From the NCBI RefSeq assembly GCF_001954195.1, contig NZ_MBES01000080.1, positions 1 to 50,097 on the forward strand: DNA of 50,097 nucleotides. The letters are read 5' to 3'. The notes under the pieces were generated by a model. That model worked only from the letters and a program-made list of their open reading frames with translations, did no database searches and was not told where the DNA came from. The translations under genes and the position numbers were made by a program. Origin of the DNA: Mycobacterium sp. IS-1264 (GTDB lineage: Bacteria; Actinomycetota; Actinomycetes; Mycobacteriales; Mycobacteriaceae). This document shows, piece by piece, positions 44,415-50,097 of this stretch (position 1 is the stretch's first letter; the number at the start of each line of letters is the position of its first letter).

Positions 44415-45240
44415 CTTCGACCCGATGCAGGTCGTCGCCGAGCTCGATCTGTCCGGTGAACTCGGTGGCGGCCAGCGTCCGCCACTGCTCCTCCTGCCCC
44501 GGGACCAGGGCCGGCACGTAGTGCGTCATGACCAGGGTGCCCACCCCCGCGCGGGCCGCGGTCGCCGCCGCTTGCTCGACCGACGAGTGGTAATCGCAGA
44601 TGTCCTGCAGCCGCTGTTGCGGGATGTTCGAGACGATGTCCTTGCGGATCACGGTGTGCACCAAAGCGCCTGCACCGGTTGCCAATTCGTCCAAGCTCTC
44701 GCAGGGGACCGTGTCGCCGGCCAGCACGACCGATGCCGACTCGAATTCGATCCGGAACCCGATGGTGGGCGCCACCGGCCGGTGATCGGTAGGCGCCACC
44801 CGGATCGAGACGCCGTCGCGGTCCCACACCGGCCCCTCGGTGTATTCGTGGACGTCGACGGGCGGCGGCGCGTTGAGGTCGGCGTGGTGAGCGATGCGGT
44901 AACCGATGTCGTGGCGCAATGCGTTCAGCGTTGCTTCAACCGTTTCCGCGGTGCCGGGCGGTCCGATGACAGGCAGCGGGACGGGCTCCGGGCTGAAGGT
45001 GCTGACCCAGCGCGTGATCAGCACGTCGCCGAGGTCGCCGATGTGATCGCTGTGCAGGTGGGTGAGCAGCAGCGCCGATAGTCCGCTGGCGCCCACGCCG
45101 ATCGCGGCCGCACGTTGCAGCACGCCGCGGCCGCAATCCACGAGGAACACCTGCCCGCCGGCCCGCACCAGGGTCGACGGACCCGCGCGGTTCGGGTCGG
45201 GAATGGGGCTTCCGGTTCCGAGCAGGGTGACCTCGATCAT
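44407..45240 (-). CDS. RNase Z-like metallo-beta-lactamase-fold hydrolase (Rv2407-like)
   Basis: 277-residue protein with the zinc motif THLHSDHIGD (H61, H63, D65, H66), further ligands in VLAGDTVPCE and TDHRP, and a late His in MTHYVP. The opening IEVTLLGTGSPIPDP and the overall layout match bacterial RNase Z (tRNA 3' processing) and related phosphodiesterases. I cannot separate the two from sequence alone. The ATG at 45240 lies 25 bases from the second copy of the 61-bp dispersed element. Confidence 0.88.
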   Translation of the reverse strand: MIEVTLLGTGSPIPDPNRAGPSTLVRAGGQVFLVDCGRGVLQRAAAIGVGASGLSALLLTHLHSDHIGDLGDVLITRWVSTFSPEPVPLPVIGPPGTAETVEATLNALRHDIGYRIAHHADLNAPPPVDVHEYTEGPVWDRDGVSIRVAPTDHRPVAPTIGFRIEFESASVVLAGDTVPCESLDELATGAGALVHTVIRKDIVSNIPQQRLQDICDYHSSVEQAAATAARAGVGTLVMTHYVPALVPGQEEQWRTLAATEFTGQIELGDDLHRVEVT

Positions 45241-45265
45241 GGCCCTATCCTCGCGGACACCGTCG

Positions 45266-45326
45266 GCGAACGTGCGTGTCTGTACGCCGACACGCCGTCA
45301 CGTCCGCCATTCTGCGCACCCTCGTC
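45266..45326 (+). repeat. 61-bp dispersed stem-loop element, copy B
   Basis: Gapless match to 8574-8634 with 13 differences over 61 positions. The outer arms (GCGAACGTGCG and TGCGCACCCTCGTC) are imperfect inverted repeats. GTGTC-TGTACGCC-GACAC forms a perfect inner stem. It lies upstream of the RNase Z-like gene, in the same orientation relative to that gene as copy A is to the sirtuin. Confidence 0.75.
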
Positions 45327-45414
45327 AGGTTTGTTTCGGGGCGGGGGTGTGAGGGTAATGGACAGCATCGGCTCTCGGTCCTCGAGTCGGCTTTCCCGCC
45401 GCGCAAGTTGGCCG

Positions 45415-45438
45415 TAGCCTGATGTGAAGCAGCTCACA
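45415..45438 (+). promoter_or_regulatory. CRP-type binding site at the CBS gene promoter
   Basis: TGTGA-AGCAGC-TCACA (45423-45438) is a perfect match to the TGTGAN6TCACA consensus shared by E. coli CRP and mycobacterial CRP (Rv3676). It begins three bases after a TANNNT candidate, TAGCCT (45415-45420), so it would cover the transcription start and more likely represses than activates from that promoter. The ATG of the CBS gene is at 45457. Confidence 0.7.
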
Positions 45439-45456
45439 ACCGCCTGGGAGGCCTGA

Positions 45457-45885
45457 ATGCGGATCGCGGACGTTTTGCGCAACAAGGGTGCGGCGGTGGT
45501 GACGATCAACCCCGAGGCAACCGTCAAGGAGCTGCTCGCCGGCCTCGCCGAGCAGAACATCGGCGCCATGGTCGTGGTTGGTGCCGAAGGTGTGGTCGGG
45601 ATCGTGTCGGAACGCGACGTCGTGCGCCAACTGCACAAACACGGCGCGAGCGTGCTGTCCCGCCCGGTCTCGAAGATCATGACCTCCACGATCGCCACGT
45701 GCACCAAGTCCGACACGGTCGACTCGTTGACCATGCTGATGACCAAGAACCGGGTGCGCCACGTGCCGGTGCTGGAGGGCAAAAAGCTGATCGGCATCGT
45801 CAGCATCGGTGACGTGGTGAAGACCCGGATGGAAGAACTCGAGGCCGAGCAGCAGCAGCTGCAGTCCTACATCACGCAGGGCTGA
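45457..45885 (+). CDS. Tandem CBS-domain protein (Rv2406c-like)
   Basis: 142-residue protein consisting only of two CBS domains (about 5-60 and 72-128: NIGAMVVVGAEGVVGIVSERD and NRVRHVPVLEGKKLIGIVSIGD). Such pairs bind adenosine nucleotides between the domains and usually regulate another protein. No enzymatic domain is attached. The ATG has GGGAGG upstream. A perfect CRP-type palindrome lies just before it, so it may respond to cAMP. It converges with the PemK-like gene, 12 bases apart. Confidence 0.9.
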   Translation: MRIADVLRNKGAAVVTINPEATVKELLAGLAEQNIGAMVVVGAEGVVGIVSERDVVRQLHKHGASVLSRPVSKIMTSTIATCTKSDTVDSLTMLMTKNRVRHVPVLEGKKLIGIVSIGDVVKTRMEELEAEQQQLQSYITQG

Positions 45886-45897
45886 CCCGCCGCACGT

Positions 45898-46500
45898 TCA
45901 GCGCCAGGCGTACTCGGCCCGCAGCCGGGCGCCCACCACGTCGAAGATCTCGCGTCGCAGGATCGCGCCCTCGCGTCGTATCCCTTCCTCGGGCACGTCG
46001 AGCACCCGGTCCAGCCGGACCCAGCTCGGTCTGCCCTCGTAATCCCAAGCGCCGGAACCGATCCCAACCCAGTCGGGGTCGTTGGCGTGACGCTCCTGGC
46101 TGGACACCATCAGCCCGAGCAGCACGCTGCGGTCACGGCCCACGACCAGCACCGGCCGGTCCTTGCCACGGGTGGGATCGTCCTCGTAGACCACCCATGT
46201 CCACACGATTTCCCCGGGGTCGGCGCGGCCGTCGAGGTCCGGCGCGTAGACCAGTTTGCGGGCGCGCTGCGCGGTGGGAAAGCTGGTGCTGGTCACCGGG
46301 CGGCCCGCGGTGATCGCGGCCGGCGGCTGCGGAGCGACGGCGGCGATGACGTTCGCGGTGATCTTCACCGCGTGCTGGAGTTCCCGCAGCACGGCTTGCG
46401 AGTTCTGCACCTGCCGTACCAGCCGCGGAGCGCGATCGAAAACCAGGTTCTCCGCGAAGCGCTGAAACGTCTTCCACTGCGATTTCCGGGGAGACGGCAT
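45898..46500 (-). CDS. PemK/MazF-like protein without visible antitoxin (Rv2405-like)
   Basis: 200-residue protein. The C-terminal half has the PemK/MazF-type barrel pattern: EIVWTWVVYEDDPTRGKDRPVLVVG, followed by VLLGLMVSS and RPSWVRLDRVLDVPE. The N-terminal half is a longer, basic region not present in classical toxins (about 110 residues in total for those). No small antitoxin gene flanks it; the neighbours are a CBS protein and lepA. It may be a housekeeping relative or an orphan endoribonuclease. The ATG at 46500 follows TATGCT by six bases, suggesting a leaderless mRNA. Confidence 0.8.
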   Translation of the reverse strand: MPSPRKSQWKTFQRFAENLVFDRAPRLVRQVQNSQAVLRELQHAVKITANVIAAVAPQPPAAITAGRPVTSTSFPTAQRARKLVYAPDLDGRADPGEIVWTWVVYEDDPTRGKDRPVLVVGRDRSVLLGLMVSSQERHANDPDWVGIGSGAWDYEGRPSWVRLDRVLDVPEEGIRREGAILRREIFDVVGARLRAEYAWR

Positions 46501-46506
46501 ATTCGC

Positions 46507-46512
46507 AGCATA
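46507..46512 (-). promoter_or_regulatory. -10 element of the PemK-like gene (leaderless)
   Basis: Reverse-strand TATGCT, six bases, then the ATG at 46500. This is the same hexamer and spacing as at the tetR gene. Confidence 0.5.
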
Positions 46513-46547
46513 GACGCGCCAATTGTGTCCGGGCCGCGACGCGTGGA

Positions 46548-46586
46548 TACCCTTGACGCACCACCGAACCGCCAGTCGACCAGGAG
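46548..46586 (+). promoter_or_regulatory. lepA -10 element and Shine-Dalgarno that fix an ATC start
   Basis: TACCCT (46548-46553) fits a -10 and would start the mRNA near 46560, after the in-frame TGA at 46554-46556. AGGAG (46582-46586) is followed by six bases and ATC (46593), ideal spacing for initiation at that codon. No ATG, GTG, TTG or CTG occurs in frame from 46557 to the P-loop. Confidence 0.6.
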
Positions 46587-46592
46587 ATTCCC

Positions 46593-48434
46593 ATCAGCAG
46601 TTTCGCCGACAAGACCTTCACGGCGCCGGCGCAGATTCGGAATTTCTGCATCATCGCCCACATCGATCACGGCAAGTCCACGCTCGCCGACCGGATGCTT
46701 CAGCTCACCGGCGTCGTCGACGAGCGGTCGATGCGTGCCCAATACCTCGACCGGATGGATATCGAGCGTGAGCGCGGCATCACCATCAAGGCGCAGAACG
46801 TGCGGCTGCCGTGGAAAGTCGGAGACGAAGACTACGTCCTGCACCTGATCGACACCCCGGGCCACGTCGACTTCACCTACGAGGTGTCCCGCGCGCTGGA
46901 AGCCTGCGAGGGCGCGGTGCTGTTGGTCGACGCGGCGCAGGGCATCGAAGCTCAGACGCTGGCCAACCTCTATCTGGCGCTGGATCGAGATCTGCACATC
47001 ATCCCGGTGCTCAACAAGATCGACCTCCCCGCGGCCGACCCCGATCGCTACGCCGCCGAGATCGCCCACATCATCGGCTGCGAACCCGGCGACGTGTTGC
47101 GGGTGTCCGGGAAAACCGGGGAGGGCGTCGCGGACCTGCTCGACCATGTGGTGCGGGAGGTGCCGCCGCCCCAAGGCGATGCCGACGCCCCGACCCGCGC
47201 GATGATCTTCGACTCCGTCTACGACATCTATCGCGGCGTGGTGACGTATGTCCGCGTGGTGGATGGCAAGATCACCCCGCGCGAACGCATCGCGATGATG
47301 TCCACCGGCGCCACCCACGAGCTGCTCGAGGTCGGCATCGTCTCGCCCGAACCGAAGGCCAGCGAGGGCCTGGGGGTGGGCGAGGTCGGCTACCTGATCA
47401 CCGGGGTGAAGGACGTACGGCAGTCCAAGGTCGGTGACACCGTCACCACCGCCCGGCACGGCGCCACCGAAGCGTTGACCGGTTACCGCGAACCCAAGCC
47501 GATGGTCTACTCGGGCCTGTACCCCGTCGACGGCTCCGACTATCCGGATCTGCGCGACGCCCTGGACCGGCTGCAACTCAACGACGCCGCCCTGACGTAC
47601 GAACCGGAGACGTCGGTGGCGCTGGGCTTCGGGTTCCGCTGCGGGTTCCTGGGCCTGCTGCACATGGAGATCACCCGCGAGCGCCTGGAGCGCGAGTTCG
47701 ACCTGGACCTGATCTCGACGTCGCCGAACGTCGTCTACCGGGTGATCAAAGAGGACGACACCGAGATCGTGGTGACCAACCCATCGGACTGGCCGGAGGG
47801 CAAGGTCCGCACCGTCTACGAGCCCGTCGTGAAGACCACCATCATCGCCCCCAGCGAGTTCATCGGCACCATCATGGAGCTCTGCCAGTCGCGCCGCGGC
47901 GAGCTCGGCGGGATGGACTACCTGTCACCCGAACGGGTGGAACTGCGCTACACGATGCCGCTGGGCGAGATCATCTTCGACTTCTTCGATTCGCTGAAGT
48001 CGCGCACCCGCGGTTATGCCAGCCTCGACTACGAGGAGGCCGGCGAACAAGAGGCACAGCTGGTCAAGGTCGACATCCTGCTGCAGGGCGAGGCCGTCGA
48101 CGCGTTCAGCGCGATCGTGCACAAGGATTCGGCGTATGCCTATGGCAACAAGATGACCACCAAGCTCAAGGAACTGATCCCGCGCCAGCAGTTCGAGGTG
48201 CCGGTGCAGGCGGCGATTGGCTCGAAAATCATTGCGCGCGAAAATATTCGAGCGATCCGCAAGGACGTGCTGTCCAAGTGCTACGGCGGTGACATCACCC
48301 GCAAGCGCAAACTTCTGGAAAAGCAGAAGGAAGGCAAGAAGCGGATGAAAACCATCGGACGGGTCGAGGTGCCGCAGGAAGCGTTTGTGGCCGCGTTGTC
48401 CACCGATGCCGCGGGGGACAAGGCAAAGAAGTAG
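46593..48434 (+). CDS. lepA: Elongation factor 4 (LepA GTPase), apparent ATC start
   Basis: Ribosomal GTPase that back-translocates or remodels stalled ribosomes. From the ATC at 46593 the product is 613 residues, close to the 599 of E. coli. It has the G1 motif AHIDHGKST (22-30), RERGITIKAQ, DTPGHVDF, NKIDLPAADP, and the LepA-specific C-terminal domain (GGDITRKRKLLEKQKEGKKRMK). An in-frame TGA at 46554 and the lack of any usual start before the P-loop leave ATC (or ATT at 46587) as the initiator. The first in-frame ATG at 46695 would delete the P-loop. The stop abuts the next gene with no gap. Confidence 0.93.
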   Translation: MSSFADKTFTAPAQIRNFCIIAHIDHGKSTLADRMLQLTGVVDERSMRAQYLDRMDIERERGITIKAQNVRLPWKVGDEDYVLHLIDTPGHVDFTYEVSRALEACEGAVLLVDAAQGIEAQTLANLYLALDRDLHIIPVLNKIDLPAADPDRYAAEIAHIIGCEPGDVLRVSGKTGEGVADLLDHVVREVPPPQGDADAPTRAMIFDSVYDIYRGVVTYVRVVDGKITPRERIAMMSTGATHELLEVGIVSPEPKASEGLGVGEVGYLITGVKDVRQSKVGDTVTTARHGATEALTGYREPKPMVYSGLYPVDGSDYPDLRDALDRLQLNDAALTYEPETSVALGFGFRCGFLGLLHMEITRERLEREFDLDLISTSPNVVYRVIKEDDTEIVVTNPSDWPEGKVRTVYEPVVKTTIIAPSEFIGTIMELCQSRRGELGGMDYLSPERVELRYTMPLGEIIFDFFDSLKSRTRGYASLDYEEAGEQEAQLVKVDILLQGEAVDAFSAIVHKDSAYAYGNKMTTKLKELIPRQQFEVPVQAAIGSKIIARENIRAIRKDVLSKCYGGDITRKRKLLEKQKEGKKRMKTIGRVEVPQEAFVAALSTDAAGDKAKK

Positions 48435-49214
48435 ATGAGGCCCAGCTGGCGCACCGCGGTGGCGCTGTTGGTCGCAGCGCTGGCCACCGCGTGCACGACG
48501 GCGATCGACGGCACGGCGCGGCCGGCGCCGACCCTGCGGCCGCATCCGCTCACGGGCCCAGCCATTAAGCAGGTCCTGCTCGACGATGCCGCGCTGTCAA
48601 AGATGCTCAACCAGACCTTCGAAGCCATGTCGATCGTTCCGCCGCGGTTTGGCGGTCCCGAGATGTTGTCGCCGGGCGTCGAGCTGGTGTCGCCGGCTAA
48701 CTGCGCGGGCGTCACCTCGATGATGATCACCAAGGTCTACGGATCCGCTGATGTCGTGAATGTCGCGCGGGAATCGTGGTGGAACCTGCACGCGGCGAAG
48801 GTGATGAGCGCTTCGGAGGGTGTGGTCGCCTTGTCCAGCGCCGCGGGCGCCGGCGCGCTTTTCCAAAAGTTCTCGCAGCAGTGGCGCGACTGCGACGGCA
48901 CCACCGTGACCAGCGACAGCCCCAGCATCATCATCGACCGTCCCGGAATGAGCTTCTCGGACAAGGTTTCCGACGTGCGCGTCGCCGATTCGGTTGTCGC
49001 GGCGACCCTGGTGGAGAAACAATTGACACCCGCGCCGCCGGGCGAACCCATCCCCAAGGCGCGCGCCGTCGGCGTTCGGGGGAATTGCCTCGTCGAAGTC
49101 GATGTGGCGTTTTTCGGTGCGGTGGACCCTTCCTACCCGGGGTCGCACGACGTCGACACCACCGCCGTCAACATCGCACACGTGATGATGGACAAGGTCA
49201 GCGAGCTGAGCTGA
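48435..49214 (+). CDS. lppR: LppR-like lipoprotein with PknH-type sensor domain
   Basis: 259-residue exported lipoprotein. A basic start and hydrophobic stretch (MRPSWRTAVALLVAALATAC) end in a lipobox-like ATAC, with C20 as the lipidated residue; Ala rather than Leu at -3 is slightly atypical. The rest matches the PknH extracellular sensor-domain family, with conserved Cys in NCAGV, DCDGT and NCLVE available for disulfides. It begins at the base after the lepA stop and must be cotranscribed. In M. tuberculosis I recall LppR following LepA. The ligand is unknown. Confidence 0.85.
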   Translation: MRPSWRTAVALLVAALATACTTAIDGTARPAPTLRPHPLTGPAIKQVLLDDAALSKMLNQTFEAMSIVPPRFGGPEMLSPGVELVSPANCAGVTSMMITKVYGSADVVNVARESWWNLHAAKVMSASEGVVALSSAAGAGALFQKFSQQWRDCDGTTVTSDSPSIIIDRPGMSFSDKVSDVRVADSVVAATLVEKQLTPAPPGEPIPKARAVGVRGNCLVEVDVAFFGAVDPSYPGSHDVDTTAVNIAHVMMDKVSELS

Positions 49215-49251
49215 ACCGCTACGTCGGCGCGTTGGCGGGCTGGCACGTTCG

Positions 49252-50097
49252 TCACTGGGTAGTTCTTTCCAGCTCGTGCTCGAGTATTTGGCCGATCGCG
49301 GCAATCGGCTCCGGCATGTCCATGTCAGAATGCTGGCTTTCAATTTTGTGGGCGGACACAGTTCCTTTCAGGTACGGCGCCCATGCCGCGAGGTATTCCT
49401 CCGGTGGTCTTGGCTCGTTGACAGTCGGTATGAACAGTACCGAGCGACCGTCGTAGCTTGGCGACACGAAGTCGTTGAGCATTTCGACACTATTTTTGGT
49501 CAAGGCGATGACGACGTTCGCCAGCGATTCGTATTCAGGATCGTCGATCGAAACACCGTAGCGATCGTTCGCCCATGCGTTGATCAGACGGCGGGTATCG
49601 CTTTCGGAGAAGTCTGACAGTAATAGCGGGTCGTCCTCATACCTAGGAACGCTGGCGATCAGCCCCAACAGTGCGACCTCGTGTTCGCGGCGCTGGAGCT
49701 CTGCCGCCATCGCATGAGCCACCACACCGCCGAAGGACCAACCCAGCAGAATGAAGGGCCCTTGCGGCTGCACGGCCAGTATTTGCTCGACGTAGTCGTT
49801 CGCCATGGCGGGTATCGACGCCGCGAACGGCGTCTTGCCGTCGAGTCCTCGCGCCTGCAACCCGTAGATGGGCCGGTCATGAAGATGCTCGGCCAGCCCG
49901 CGGTAACCCCACGCCATTCCACCCGCCGGGTGGATGCACCACACCGGCGGCTTGGTTCCGCCTAAGCGGAGCGGTAAGACGGTCGCCAACGGATCCACGA
50001 ACTCAGAAGAGGGTTCTCGGGCGATCCATTGGGCGAGTTGGGTGACGGTGGGGGCGTCGAAGATTGCTCGGATGGGGATTTCGACGTCGAGTTCGGT
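49252..50097 (-). CDS. Non-ribosomal peptide synthetase, C-terminal part (carrier end and thioesterase)
   Basis: The frame is open to the window edge, so only the C-terminus is seen. The first residues (ELDVEIPIRAIFDAPTVTQLAQ) are the end of a peptidyl-carrier domain. They are followed by a type I thioesterase with CIHPAGGMAWGYRGL, the catalytic Ser in LLGWSFGGVVAH and a late His in SQHSDMD. Such domains release the finished peptide by hydrolysis or cyclisation. The product is unknown. It converges with the lppR-like gene (37 bases apart). A GTG at 49998 is internal and not a start. Confidence 0.9.
   Translation of the reverse strand, partial: TELDVEIPIRAIFDAPTVTQLAQWIAREPSSEFVDPLATVLPLRLGGTKPPVWCIHPAGGMAWGYRGLAEHLHDRPIYGLQARGLDGKTPFAASIPAMANDYVEQILAVQPQGPFILLGWSFGGVVAHAMAAELQRREHEVALLGLIASVPRYEDDPLLLSDFSESDTRRLINAWANDRYGVSIDDPEYESLANVVIALTKNSVEMLNDFVSPSYDGRSVLFIPTVNEPRPPEEYLAAWAPYLKGTVSAHKIESQHSDMDMPEPIAAIGQILEHELERTTQ

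Overview
The window is a GC-rich actinobacterial chromosome segment, almost certainly from a non-tuberculous Mycobacterium. Gene content and order follow, from memory and not from a search, the M. tuberculosis block rne-rplU-rpmA-obg-proB ... nadE-rbsK-Rv2435c-Rv2434c-proA-Rv2426c-Rv2425c-nadD-rsfS-gpgP-octT-degV ... comEA-comEC-holA-rpsT-Rv2411c/10c/09c ... Rv2407-Rv2406c-Rv2405-lepA-lppR. MmpS/MmpL transporters, glucosylglycerate enzymes and TANNNT-type promoters with leaderless starts are further mycobacterial signs. No tRNA, rRNA, CRISPR array, transposase or origin was recognised. No stretch longer than about 220 bases lacks a gene.

Layout. 1-5605: 3' part of RNase E, L21/L27, Obg and glutamate 5-kinase, all forward. 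5607-14164: six genes I do not associate with this place in M. tuberculosis (TetR, P450, sirtuin, Baeyer-Villiger monooxygenase, cyclase-AAA protein, cysteine hydrolase). 14223-27899: conserved core with NAD synthetase, ribokinase, a cyclase/MscS-cNMP pair, proA, a MoxR-VWA pair, nadD-rsfS, gpgP-octT and degV. 27896-36145: a reverse-strand block where M. tuberculosis carries eis: membrane protein, MmpL/MmpS, dehydrogenase-like protein, flavin/F420-type protein and two acyl-CoA dehydrogenases. 36330-45885: comEA-comEC-holA, rpsT, the ATP-grasp/alpha-E/transglutaminase cassette, a membrane protein, an RNase Z-like hydrolase and a CBS protein. 45898-50097: PemK-like protein, lepA, an LppR-like lipoprotein and the end of a non-ribosomal peptide synthetase.

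How genes work together. ProB and ProA are two proline-synthesis enzymes at separate sites. NadD and NadE make NAD, which the sirtuin consumes. GpgP and OctT act on glucosylglycerates leading to methylglucose lipopolysaccharide. MmpS/MmpL form an export unit. The two acyl-CoA dehydrogenases look like a heteromer with the catalytic Glu in one subunit only.

Most notable observations. lepA has no ATG, GTG, TTG or CTG start between an in-frame stop and its P-loop, and appears to start at ATC behind an ideal Shine-Dalgarno. A 61-bp gapless stem-loop element occurs twice in the same orientation just upstream of two reverse-strand genes. The linked cyclase and MscS-cNMP channel have both lost key nucleotide-handling residues. 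A perfect CRP-type palindrome precedes the CBS gene. A 23-bp perfect inverted repeat forms the end of the sirtuin gene. The poly-C run at the window start looks like a sequence artefact. I found no clearly new multi-gene system.
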